In this document: positions 35,477 to 42,842 of the stretch, piece by piece | Layout of the letters: each line of letters begins with the position of its first letter | Numbering within the stretch: position 1 is the first letter of the stretch | Assembly (NCBI RefSeq): GCF_003337355.1 | Contig: NZ_QPJW01000019.1 | Coordinates: forward strand, 1-54,427 | DNA length: 54,427 nt | Source: Fontibacillus phaseoli | GTDB lineage: Bacteria > Bacillota > Bacilli > Paenibacillales > Paenibacillaceae | Direction: 5' to 3' | The notes under the pieces: model-generated | What the model was told of the DNA's origin: nothing | What the model saw: the letters and a program-made list of their open reading frames with translations, nothing else | Database searches by the model: none | Position numbers and translations under genes: made by a program

Positions 35477-36642
35477 TCCTTGCCTTCTCCTCCTTTTAGC
35501 GTGATCCACACCAGGCACTTATCATCTTCCCGTTCCTGCGGCAGCATCTCGTCGAACAGCAACTGCTCTATCTCATCCTTATTAAAAAGATGACTTCCAC
35601 GCAATTTCTGCTCCAGATAGTCAAACTGTTCTTCCTGGGTCCCTTCCACCGCTTCAGTAAGTCCATCGGTGTAAAGGACAAGATGACAATCTCCTTCATA
35701 GTAGATACTTTGGGTCGTGGCCTCGATTTTATCGAACAATCCGACAGGCGGACAAACGGCACTAAGCTTGGCGACCGGGTTATCCTGCTGGTAGAAAAGC
35801 GCCGGCGGATGACCGGCATTGACGTAATCGATTTTTTTGTATTTTGTATCCACCACCAAGTAGATGGCCGTAAAATAATATTGGACAAGTTGGCTGTCGA
35901 TGTATAAGAGATTGAATCTCCGGTTCAATTCCTGAATGACTTTCTCAGGTTCGACATAGGTGCTGACGGTATCTTTCAAGACGGAAGCAATAAACATGCA
36001 GAATAACGACGAGGAAATGCCATGACCCATCATATCAAGCAGAATAATTCCATATCTGCCGTCGCCGAGCGGATACCAGGAATACAAATCTCCTGCAAGT
36101 TCAAAGGAGGGCTTATATAAGGCGTCAATTTCAAAGAGAGGATCGGAGATCGGGGAACTCAATACGGCATTCTGGATCAATGCCGCCAGCTTTAATTCTT
36201 CCTGGATTCTCTGGTCCCGTTCCTTATGCCAATCCTTCTCCTGCTTCAGCCGCAGGGCAAGCCTTATTCTAGCCATCAATTCTACTTTATTGATCGGTTT
36301 GGTCACATAGTCAACTGCGCCCGCATCTAACGCTTCCGCCAGCTTTTTGGAATCCCCTACCGCAGTGACCATAATGATCGGGATGTCCTTCAAATGTTCA
36401 TACTGCTGCAACAGGCGGCAGGCTTCAATCCCGTCCATTTCGGGCATCATCATATCCAGCAAAATCAAATCTATGTCGCTACGCCCGGTTTCTATAGAAC
36501 CCCCCGGAGTTTCCACCCCGAGTCTTTGAAACATTTCATGGGCGGAAGAGACAGCTACTGTATCCCGGTAATCTTCCTTTTTTAAAATTTCGCGAATAAT
36601 TATGATGTTTGTGGGATTGTCATCAACGATTAAAATTCTCAT
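35473..36642 (-). CDS. Receiver-PP2C (SpoIIE-type) serine phosphatase, RsbY-like
   Basis: 389 residues from ATG at 36642 (AAGGAGAG upstream). N-terminal receiver (about 1-135) with acceptor D63 (LLDMMMPEMDG) and C-terminal PP2C/SpoIIE domain with the metal-site motif AGDLYSWYPLGDGRYGIILLDMMGHG. Receiver-controlled PP2C enzymes dephosphorylate anti-anti-sigma factors; RsbV encoded downstream is the obvious substrate. First gene of the island's cascade. I see no SigB promoter directly upstream. Confidence 0.9.
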   Translation of the reverse strand: MRILIVDDNPTNIIIIREILKKEDYRDTVAVSSAHEMFQRLGVETPGGSIETGRSDIDLILLDMMMPEMDGIEACRLLQQYEHLKDIPIIMVTAVGDSKKLAEALDAGAVDYVTKPINKVELMARIRLALRLKQEKDWHKERDQRIQEELKLAALIQNAVLSSPISDPLFEIDALYKPSFELAGDLYSWYPLGDGRYGIILLDMMGHGISSSLFCMFIASVLKDTVSTYVEPEKVIQELNRRFNLLYIDSQLVQYYFTAIYLVVDTKYKKIDYVNAGHPPALFYQQDNPVAKLSAVCPPVGLFDKIEATTQSIYYEGDCHLVLYTDGLTEAVEGTQEEQFDYLEQKLRGSHLFNKDEIEQLLFDEMLPQEREDDKCLVWITLKGGEGKE

Positions 36643-36775
36643 AGAACTCTCCTTAACCATCTAGAATATGTGCCGAATCCTACTCTTTTTAAGGATAACA
36701 TGTTTTGCACTTCTTTCGGCATAAAACGACAATATCCTGCTTAATTAGGCAACTTTTGCATATCTATCCAAAAAC

Positions 36776-36816
36776 ATAGATAAGGAATGGGGTGGAGTCT
36801 CCCATTCCTTATCTAT
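36776..36816 (-). terminator. Terminator after the YflT-like gene
   Basis: Long hairpin ATAGATAAGGAATGGG / CCCATTCCTTATCTAT with a 9-nt loop, then GTTTTTGG on the minus strand. It separates this gene from the phosphatase transcript. Confidence 0.9.
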
Positions 36817-36849
36817 AATTTGGATGTATCAGAGATGCCTGATCATAAA

Positions 36850-37194
36850 TCAAAAGGTCTTCCTCGCAATTATCAGAACCTTCCCAAAATCCAGCTCTTT
36901 TTCATAGAACGCCGCCTCGGTCTCCGTGAAACCAAGAGAAACGATTTTCGCCCGAAGCTCATCCCCGCGGGAGCGGAACAGATTCGCGATCGCCGTAAAG
37001 ACACCCTCTTCTTTTATTCCAACTTCATTCGCATTAGCTGCATCCGCAATCCGGTCGCTGCGGTCCTGGTCATGGGCAAGTACGAAGATATCATCGGCTG
37101 CATATCCGGTGGAGTGGAGTTCCTGAACTGCCTCAACAGCCTGTACGCCGTTTTGAACTACTTTGGCATAAGATTTATTGTCGATGGTGCTCAT
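36850..37194 (-). CDS. YflT-like heat/general stress protein
   Basis: 114 residues. Contains the paired-repeat layout of the YflT (heat-induced stress protein) domain: VQNGVQAVEAVQELHSTGYAADDIFVLAHDQDR then a second beta-alpha unit ending DFGKVLIIARK. YflT is SigB-controlled in B. subtilis. A well-placed SigB-like promoter lies upstream. AAGGAG site. Confidence 0.85.
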   Translation of the reverse strand: MSTIDNKSYAKVVQNGVQAVEAVQELHSTGYAADDIFVLAHDQDRSDRIADAANANEVGIKEEGVFTAIANLFRSRGDELRAKIVSLGFTETEAAFYEKELDFGKVLIIARKTF

Positions 37195-37247
37195 GATATC
37201 ACGCTCCTTAAGGTTAGTGGTTAATCAAAGTGTAAATCTAAATCATA

Positions 37248-37273
37248 TTACCCACAGCACGCCTGCAAGAAAC
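37248..37273 (-). promoter_or_regulatory. Candidate SigB promoter of the YflT-like gene
   Basis: GTTTCT (37268-37273) and GGGTAA (37248-37253) with a 14-bp spacer, minus strand; about 53 bp before the start codon. Consensus in Bacillus is GTTTAA-N12/15-GGGTAT. Confidence 0.65.
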
Positions 37274-37300
37274 ATCTGCTTCCTCTCATTTGCAGATAAA

Positions 37301-37861
37301 TCAGGAAGCGGCGTCATCAAACAAATCGACACCCGTAATCTTTCCCGAGGAGGGATCTTTATATATTTTCAGTGCGGCATGCCCACGAACGTATACATCC
37401 CCGTCTTCCGCCACAAAATCGGGTTCACCGAAAAAATGGCGCAGCCACACCTTTTGAAGCGGGATCGAGATGCCGTTTAGGGACACTTTTTTCGGGTAGG
37501 GTCCGGTATGCACATAATAAACAAGATCTTCATATAATCCCACGGTCAAGTTGCCGTAATGACATTCCGTATAACCCGTGTAAGGATCTTTCTCCACGGA
37601 ATCGGGTTCTCCCTTTTTCGCGAGGACGCTCTTGAAATCATCGTACAAAGTAATGCTCCCCATTGATTCGAAGGATTCGAAAGACTCGACGGATCGGGCC
37701 ATTTCCCCCTTTTTTTCCGCCGCATCGGCCGGAAACGGATTTTGCCAGAGCGCCAGCCGGACCGAGTTCTGGTCCGGTAGTTCTGCAACAGCCGGCGTTC
37801 CGCCGGCAAAGGGAGAAAGAAGTCCTAACAGCAACAACATTGCGTGAATCATATTCCTCAC
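37301..37861 (-). CDS. Exported hypothetical protein (186 residues)
   Basis: N-terminal signal peptide (MIHAMLLLLGLLSPFAGGTPAVA, cleavage near 26) with no lipobox. Mature part starts at ELPDQNS and contains SMGSITLYDDFKSVLAKKGEPDSVEKD and two short beta-rich repeats resembling a duplicated small domain (KSVLAKKGEPDSV / RHFFGEPDFVAEDGD). Family not recognised. A partial SigB-like element (GTTGAA-N16-GGGTAA, 37895-37922) lies upstream. Confidence 0.68.
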   Translation of the reverse strand: MRNMIHAMLLLLGLLSPFAGGTPAVAELPDQNSVRLALWQNPFPADAAEKKGEMARSVESFESFESMGSITLYDDFKSVLAKKGEPDSVEKDPYTGYTECHYGNLTVGLYEDLVYYVHTGPYPKKVSLNGISIPLQKVWLRHFFGEPDFVAEDGDVYVRGHAALKIYKDPSSGKITGVDLFDDAAS

Positions 37862-37894
37862 CCTTTCTGATGTTTGGCGCCCCTTGCGGCATCG

Positions 37895-37922
37895 TTACCC
37901 GTTTCCGTGCGGACCGTTCAAC
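37895..37922 (-). promoter_or_regulatory. Weak SigB-like element of the exported-protein gene
   Basis: GTTGAA (37917-37922) and GGGTAA (37895-37900), minus strand, with a 16-bp spacer, which is long for SigB. The -10 part equals those of the YflT-like and ytxG promoters. Confidence 0.35.
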
Positions 37923-37960
37923 GGCGATCGACAAATGAGGAGTTTATGTACCGATCTTGA

Positions 37961-38461
37961 TTAAGAGCGGTATTTCTGCCATACTCCAGCGGCGATGTCC
38001 GCCCATTTCAACCATCCCGGCGGTTTGTGCGCAGGCTCTGGCGTTTCATACGGCAGTGTATAGGCCCTCATTTCTTCCGGCGTCTGAGCTACCGCGTTCT
38101 TGGCCTGTGCTTGGGGAGCCTTCGAACGTTTGGGCTGGCTTTTCATTCTGTCGATAAAAGCGGTGGATACCTGCTTGGCGGCCAGGGTAACTTCATTCAG
38201 CACATCCCCTACATTTTTCACCGATTCAAGCACCGGATCAATCTGCTCCATTTTATGCTGCAGGTTGCCCGTGAGATCATTGGCCTGTCTGACCACATGC
38301 TTCACTTCATAACTTAGCTCATCAATCGTCTTCTGGACTTCCTGCAGGGTTTGTGTCGTTTTATCCAGAGACTTTTCTGCAGCTTTTAATGTTTTAATTA
38401 GAAAAACAACAAGTACGGCAAATGCTACGGCAATGAGTGCGACGCTTAATTCCCAGATCAT
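37961..38461 (-). CDS. ytxG: YtxG/DUF948 membrane-anchored protein
   Basis: 166 residues from ATG at 38461 (AGAGAGGG upstream). One N-terminal membrane segment (LSVALIAVAFAVLVVFLIKTL) then a long coiled coil (KTTQTLQEVQKTIDELSYEVKHVVRQANDLTGNLQ) and a basic/proline-rich tail. Matches DUF948, the YtxG family. ytxG is a stress gene in B. subtilis. The clear SigB-like promoter supports this. Confidence 0.82.
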   Translation of the reverse strand: MIWELSVALIAVAFAVLVVFLIKTLKAAEKSLDKTTQTLQEVQKTIDELSYEVKHVVRQANDLTGNLQHKMEQIDPVLESVKNVGDVLNEVTLAAKQVSTAFIDRMKSQPKRSKAPQAQAKNAVAQTPEEMRAYTLPYETPEPAHKPPGWLKWADIAAGVWQKYRS

Positions 38462-38505
38462 CCCGTTCCCTCTCTTTCTGTACGGTTTCGTTTGATATTC
38501 CATAG

Positions 38506-38531
38506 TTACCCTAAGCCCTTAGACCCGAAAC
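38506..38531 (-). promoter_or_regulatory. Candidate SigB promoter of ytxG
   Basis: GTTTCG (38526-38531) and GGGTAA (38506-38511), minus strand, 14-bp spacer; about 45 bp before the start. Confidence 0.65.
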
Positions 38532-38571
38532 AAAGCACGGGGCCACTTCCCTACACGGAAATAAGCACTCT

Positions 38572-38596
38572 GTTTCAAGACAAAAAGCCAGGGTTA
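38572..38596 (+). promoter_or_regulatory. Candidate SigB promoter of the DUF1328 gene
   Basis: GTTTCA (38572-38577) and GGGTTA (38591-38596), plus strand, with a 13-bp spacer. It is back to back with the ytxG promoter. It would leave a leader of about 130 nt before the DUF1328 start. Confidence 0.55.
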
Positions 38597-38733
38597 ATTA
38601 AGGCTACAAGCGAAGCGGTTCACGACGATTGACGCCTCCCGCAAAGGCAGGCAACCGGTTCGTAAGGCACTTCTCGAAGTGCAGCCTTTAGTAACACTAT
38701 ACAATAATTTAATATGAAAGGAAGATGATTACC

Positions 38734-38898
38734 ATGTTGAAATGGTCGATGATTTTTCTGGTCGTTGCTTTGATCGCCGGCATATTCGGTTTCTTCAATA
38801 TTGTGGCGGCTGCCGCCTCGATCGCAAAAGTCCTGTTCTTCATATTCCTGGTTCTGTTCGTAATTTCGTTGTTCACCGGAAGAAGCCGATCATTGTAA
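38734..38898 (+). CDS. DUF1328/YtjA-like small membrane protein
   Basis: 54 residues, starting MLKWSMIFLVVALIAGIFGF, two membrane helices, ending TGRSRSL. The WxxxFLVVALIAxxxGF pattern and length match DUF1328. GAAAGGAAG site upstream. DUF1328 proteins are often stress-induced; no biochemical role is known to me. A strong terminator follows. Confidence 0.85.
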   Translation: MLKWSMIFLVVALIAGIFGFFNIVAAAASIAKVLFFIFLVLFVISLFTGRSRSL

Positions 38899-38940
38899 GT
38901 AAAATGAGGACTTTACCCGAAGCCATGAAATTTAAAAACA

Positions 38941-38982
38941 AAAAAGCAGCAAGCCCGAGTAACTAGAGGCTTGCTGCTTTTT
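38941..38982. terminator. Bidirectional terminator after DUF1328
   Basis: Arms AAAAAGCAGCAAGCC / GGCTTGCTGCTTTTT with a loop of about 12 nt. It also serves the convergent 190-aa gene. Confidence 0.92.
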
Positions 38983-39009
38983 GTTTATTTGCCTTTTCAC
39001 GCGGTCCGG

Positions 39010-39582
39010 TTATAGCAGGTCCAGATACCTGGCAACCTCCAGCCAATCCAGCGTAAATTCCACCTTGATCGTTTTTCCCGGAAAGCTCATTTCCTTGACT
39101 TTTACGACATCGGGAAGATAAATTCCCAAGTCAATTTCGATCGGCTCTAATCCGAACCTCTCCGGCGGGAACATCAACTCTCGTATCGCCAATTTCTCAG
39201 GCACAAGCAGCAGACGCCCTGAGGCATATTCCATGAGGTAATCGGCTTTCACACCGACATCAATCGCTCCCCAAGATGCATTCACATCGGCGGTAAGCCG
39301 GTCCCCGTTCAATTGAAAATCGGCCCCGGTAATTCGAACCGGAAGCTCATGTTCGGCAATATATTGTCTCAGTTCTTTCTTGGACAAATGATTCAGTTCC
39401 TGCTCTGTTAGCGTCAGTTCGGGACGTCGCGACTCCGCCATCCCCCGCAACTTGTCTTTCCAAGAGACTGCAGAGTAATGAAGGTCAAGACTTTTAGCGG
39501 GTCTAATATACAGAACTATCGCAGTTATCAGCAGCACAAACATCAAGAGAACAAACCCGATAACCAGCCTGCGCTTTCCCAT
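39010..39582 (-). CDS. Membrane-anchored extracytoplasmic protein, possibly YpmS-like
   Basis: 190 residues. N-terminal anchor (LVIGFVLLMFVLLITAIVLYI) then an exported domain containing LTEQELNHLSKKELRQYIAEHELPVRITGADFQLNGDRLTADVNASW. The ExLN and ADVNASW beta features recall YpmS/DUF2140-like proteins, but I am not certain. No catalytic motif. Single gene. Confidence 0.6.
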   Translation of the reverse strand: MGKRRLVIGFVLLMFVLLITAIVLYIRPAKSLDLHYSAVSWKDKLRGMAESRRPELTLTEQELNHLSKKELRQYIAEHELPVRITGADFQLNGDRLTADVNASWGAIDVGVKADYLMEYASGRLLLVPEKLAIRELMFPPERFGLEPIEIDLGIYLPDVVKVKEMSFPGKTIKVEFTLDWLEVARYLDLL

Positions 39583-39717
39583 CCTCCGGCCCCTCCTTTT
39601 CTCGGCTATTCATACTGCGGTAAAATTTATTTACTGGAAAATGATTCTTAAGTTGCTTGATTGTTTATTACATGTATACAAACACAAACCAAACCGTTTG
39701 AAGGAGGAAATTACCTT

Positions 39718-40044
39718 ATGAAAAAACTTGCAGCCCTTTCCGCATCTCTTATCCTTACCGCCGCTTTCGCAACTGCCGTATCGGCAGATCCCGTTGTTGA
39801 TCCGGTTCCTCCGGTAGTCGATGAGCCGCTCGTGGCGGCTGAAGACATTATCATTGCTCCAAATCCCGTTCAGTTGCTGGAAACAACGTATTTCTACGCC
39901 GATCCGAACGGCAAGGCGCTTAGCGCTTTGGCGCCTCAGGAAGTTCACCCGACAGGCCAAAGGATTGATGACTGGGTGCAAATTTATACTTGGCTCGGCA
40001 ATGCATGGATTTATCTGCCTGGCTACGTTCCAACCTACTTTTAA
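39718..40044 (+). CDS. Small secreted protein (108 residues)
   Basis: ATG at 39718 with AAGGAGG 9 nt upstream. Signal peptide MKKLAALSASLILTAAFATAVSA (cleavage near 23). Mature part starts DPVVDPVPPVVDEPLVAAED, a Pro/Val/Asp spacer, followed by a compact Tyr/Trp-rich domain (TTYFYADPNGKAL...WVQIYTWLGNAWIYLPGY) that looks like a half SH3/GW-type wall-binding fold. Family not recognised; wall association is inferred. Terminator follows. Confidence 0.72.
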   Translation: MKKLAALSASLILTAAFATAVSADPVVDPVPPVVDEPLVAAEDIIIAPNPVQLLETTYFYADPNGKALSALAPQEVHPTGQRIDDWVQIYTWLGNAWIYLPGYVPTYF

Positions 40045-40078
40045 TAAAAGGTTACCAAAAGTTATCTTTCCAAACAAC

Positions 40079-40122
40079 ATCGCTCCGCGGGAAAAGGGTT
40101 CTCCCTCTTCCCGCGGAGCGAT
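40079..40122. terminator. Strong terminator after the small secreted-protein gene
   Basis: Arms ATCGCTCCGCGGGAA / TTCCCGCGGAGCGAT, GC-rich, then TTTTTG. Convergent with the NlpC/P60 gene. Confidence 0.92.
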
Positions 40123-40147
40123 TTTTGTGGTGAATGCTTGAAAAAAG

Positions 40148-41191
40148 TTATTTCAGCACGCTTCCCCCATAGAGAAATCGGTGTTCCCACGAACCGTCCA
40201 ATTTGTCGATCCGTACCCCGCCGGACTTGGAGGAGTACGTATGAAGCAACTGTCCTCCGCCGAGATAAATGGCGACATGCGTAATTCGCTCGCTATTAGG
40301 ATCAACGCCTTGGTAGGCCGAAGCGGAATAACCTTTATAGCTCATAAAGAAGACCAAGTCGCCTGCTTTGAGGCCCCCGATATCGTAAACGGCCGTTCCG
40401 TTATCCCGGATCCAGGTTCCTTGCTTGCGCGAATCAGCAGGAAGCACGATTCCGAGCGCATCGCGATAAGCTTGGCGGACTAAGTCCGAGCAGTCGAAAG
40501 TGGCCGTATTGCCCCGGTCGGACCCGAATTCATACGGAGTGCCAAGATATTTTTTCCCCGCTTCAATGACTTGCGCAATCTTAGATTGGTTTGAATTCCC
40601 CGGTGAAGGTACCGGGGCCGGAGCCGGGTTTGGGGCTGGCGGCGGAGCAGACCCGGACACATTGCCGCTGGTTTCCAGATATTTTTCAGACGTACTAACG
40701 TAACCCGAAGTACCACTCTCGGTTAATACTTTATAAAAATAATCATTGCTCTTCTCGATAATCGAAACTTTCGTTCCTTTATCGAGCATTCCAAGGATTT
40801 TCCCCGCAGTGGAAGGCTGGTTGCGCAGGTTTACACCGTAAACGACTACGCCCGTAGCTCCTTGCCCTCCCCCGTCAGGAACACGGACGCTTCCGCCAAC
40901 GCTTATGTATTTGTCCGACGCGCTGACATAACCTACAGTTCCATCCTGACTATGGATTTTATAAAAATAATCGCTGCTTCGTTCCAGTATCGTTACATCG
41001 CTTCCTTTTTTCAAAAAACCGATAACGTTGCTGGAAACCGAAGGTTTGTCGCGTAAATTCACACCGTTTTCGATATGTCCTATCCGTACATTCTGAGCCG
41101 TAGAGGACGCAGCCGATACCTGCTCTTGCATAGTCGTATAAGAAGTAAGTAATACAGCGCTCATTGCTATAACCGCAATACTTCGTTTCAT
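40148..41191 (-). CDS. Secreted SH3-SH3-NlpC/P60 endopeptidase
   Basis: 347 residues. Signal peptide (1-27), two bacterial SH3 domains (about 36-95 and 115-175, both with VNLR motifs and GYVSASDKY / GYVSTSEKY), a Pro/Ala linker, and a C-terminal NlpC/P60 domain with active-site FDCSDLVRQAY (Cys) and RITHVAIYLGGG (His). A D,L-endopeptidase for peptidoglycan stem peptides. AAGGAGG site; the promoter is at 41269-41296. Confidence 0.92.
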   Translation of the reverse strand: MKRSIAVIAMSAVLLTSYTTMQEQVSAASSTAQNVRIGHIENGVNLRDKPSVSSNVIGFLKKGSDVTILERSSDYFYKIHSQDGTVGYVSASDKYISVGGSVRVPDGGGQGATGVVVYGVNLRNQPSTAGKILGMLDKGTKVSIIEKSNDYFYKVLTESGTSGYVSTSEKYLETSGNVSGSAPPPAPNPAPAPVPSPGNSNQSKIAQVIEAGKKYLGTPYEFGSDRGNTATFDCSDLVRQAYRDALGIVLPADSRKQGTWIRDNGTAVYDIGGLKAGDLVFFMSYKGYSASAYQGVDPNSERITHVAIYLGGGQLLHTYSSKSGGVRIDKLDGSWEHRFLYGGSVLK

Positions 41192-41268
41192 AGTTGTACC
41201 TCCTTGAGGATAATCTTGGTGTCGATAGGTGAATCTGTGTCGTTCCCCCTTTCCTTGGGCTTGTTCCC

Positions 41269-41296
41269 ATTATAGTCCATGTCGAACTTTGTCTAA
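41269..41296 (-). promoter_or_regulatory. SigA-type promoter of the NlpC/P60 gene
   Basis: TTAGAC (41291-41296) and TATAAT (41269-41274) with a 16-bp spacer on the minus strand, about 78 bp before the start. Confidence 0.55.
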
Positions 41297-41423
41297 ATCC
41301 GTCGATTTTCACAGAAACATGTAATTTCCTGCTCCAATTTACCCAGTTTCCGAACAAACGGAAAAGGCCCTATTTCCTAATAGGAACTATTTATTTGGGT
41401 AAATGATGAAACCAAAATACCAA

Positions 41424-41453
41424 AAAAACCGCCAGAACCAGTCTGCCGGTTTT
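41424..41453 (-). terminator. Terminator after the cation efflux gene
   Basis: Minus-strand hairpin AACCGGCAGAC / GTTCTGGCGGTT followed by TTTTTTGG, about 32 bp after the stop. Confidence 0.85.
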
Positions 41454-41484
41454 CCCTTGCGTAGTTCATCTAATCCAGTTAAAT

Positions 41485-42372
41485 TTATACCGTATTAACG
41501 GGCTCAACCGATTTCGGTTCCACATGGACATGAACATGCATCACATTTTGAATCTTCCTCATGCGTTCTTCTACGCGGTCGCTAATATGGTGGCTCTCAA
41601 TGACGGTTAACTGAGGATCCACCTCAATTACAACATCAACGAGTACATGATTGCCGTGTACGCGCGCTTTCAGGTCTCTGATTCCTTCAACCCCTTGAAT
41701 TCGCGCAATTGTGCCGCGCAGGTCGCTGAGCTCCTTTTCATCGAAGCCGTCCGTCAAACTGTGCGTGGAATCGCGGAAAATCTCCCAGGCCGTCTTGCAA
41801 ATCAACAGACCGACGGCAATCGCGGCAGCCCCGTCCAGCCAAGGCAGGCCAAACTGCGCTCCAATGATGCCGACCGCGGCTCCTATGCTGACCAAAGCAT
41901 CGGACAAATTATCTTTTGCCGCCGCCATCAGGGCTTGATTGTTAATCTGCTTGGCCAGCTTTCGGTTATATAAATAAACGCCGCCCATAGCCGCCGCACA
42001 GATTACCGCTACTCCGGCTGATAAAATATCAGGCTCGGTATGATTTCCTTCGATTAAGGAGCGTACTGCACTGATGATGACCTGAATCCCGACCATGGCC
42101 ATAATGAATGAGGCTACCAAAGCCGCGATCGTCTCTGCGCGAAAATGACCGTACGCATGGTCCGAATCCGGCGGTTTTTGCGAAATCCGCAAACCGATCA
42201 GCACTGCCGCCGAGGCAACGATGTCCGTGAGATTATTAAATCCGTCCGCCAGTAAAGCGCTCGAAGCAAACCAATAACCACTGATCAGCTTGAAGGCCGA
42301 CAGCACTAAATAGGCCGCAATGCTGACCCATGCTCCCCGTTCTCCCTTACGTATATCGTCATAAATATCCAA
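41485..42372 (-). CDS. CDF-family cation efflux protein
   Basis: About 295 residues; TTG at 42372 is likely, with GGAGGT 7 nt upstream, because the longer GTG start touches the site. Six membrane segments; metal ligands of segment II (LLADGFNNLTDI) and segment V (AAKDNLSDALVS) match the DxxxD pattern of CDF exporters, and the C-terminal domain (about 205-295) ends with HVHVEP. Exports Zn2+, Mn2+, Co2+ or Fe2+; specificity not certain. Confidence 0.88.
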   Translation of the reverse strand: MDIYDDIRKGERGAWVSIAAYLVLSAFKLISGYWFASSALLADGFNNLTDIVASAAVLIGLRISQKPPDSDHAYGHFRAETIAALVASFIMAMVGIQVIISAVRSLIEGNHTEPDILSAGVAVICAAAMGGVYLYNRKLAKQINNQALMAAAKDNLSDALVSIGAAVGIIGAQFGLPWLDGAAAIAVGLLICKTAWEIFRDSTHSLTDGFDEKELSDLRGTIARIQGVEGIRDLKARVHGNHVLVDVVIEVDPQLTVIESHHISDRVEERMRKIQNVMHVHVHVEPKSVEPVNTV

Positions 42373-42569
42373 CTGTTGCACCTCCAGGCCTCTCCCAACA
42401 TGAAGATTTTCAAAGTCGTTACATCATCGTAGCAAATGGCCTCCGTTTAAGTCCAGAGAAACAGTGTTGCCCCAGGCAAAAGCAATGATACTCATTATTC
42501 CCGTTGTACGCTTATTTAAAAACGTATAGAATAGGATCAAGCCCCCTTCAATTTGAGGAGATGATCTTG

Positions 42570-42758
42570 ATGACCGAAAGTAATGAACCACGCAAAATTG
42601 ATCTGGCCGAAGCGATGCGCCAGAAACTGCAGCAAAAAAAACAGCAGCAGCAAAACGCCAATAAGCCGGGAATGTCAGGGAACCAACAGACCAAAGCGCT
42701 GAGAAGCCAAAACAACAAAAAGCCTAATAATCAGCGCCGGCGGACCGGAGGCTCGTAA
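42570..42758 (+). CDS. Small basic, Gln/Asn/Lys-rich protein
   Basis: 62 residues from ATG at 42570 with GAGGAG 9 nt upstream. Highly polar (RQKLQQKKQQQQNANKPG..., ending NQRRRTGGS), probably disordered. No domain recognised. A strong terminator follows within 20 bp. Confidence 0.6.
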   Translation: MTESNEPRKIDLAEAMRQKLQQKKQQQQNANKPGMSGNQQTKALRSQNNKKPNNQRRRTGGS

Positions 42759-42776
42759 GCCTTGTCCCCGAATGAA

Positions 42777-42813
42777 AACAAGCCGCGGCTGTCATCGACA
42801 GCCGCGGCTTGTT
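42777..42813. terminator. Bidirectional terminator before the ABC-F gene
   Basis: Perfect GC-rich hairpin, arms AACAAGCCGCGGCTGTC / GACAGCCGCGGCTTGTT with a 3-nt loop, between convergent genes. Confidence 0.9.
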
Positions 42814-42842
42814 CGTGTAGTGGGCATGAAACCGGAAGAAGC

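Noticed and set aside
41192..41430. Leader of the NlpC/P60 gene, considered as a c-di-AMP (ydaO-type) riboswitch
   Set aside because: The conserved core blocks of that riboswitch are not found in order; an ordinary promoter accounts for the region.
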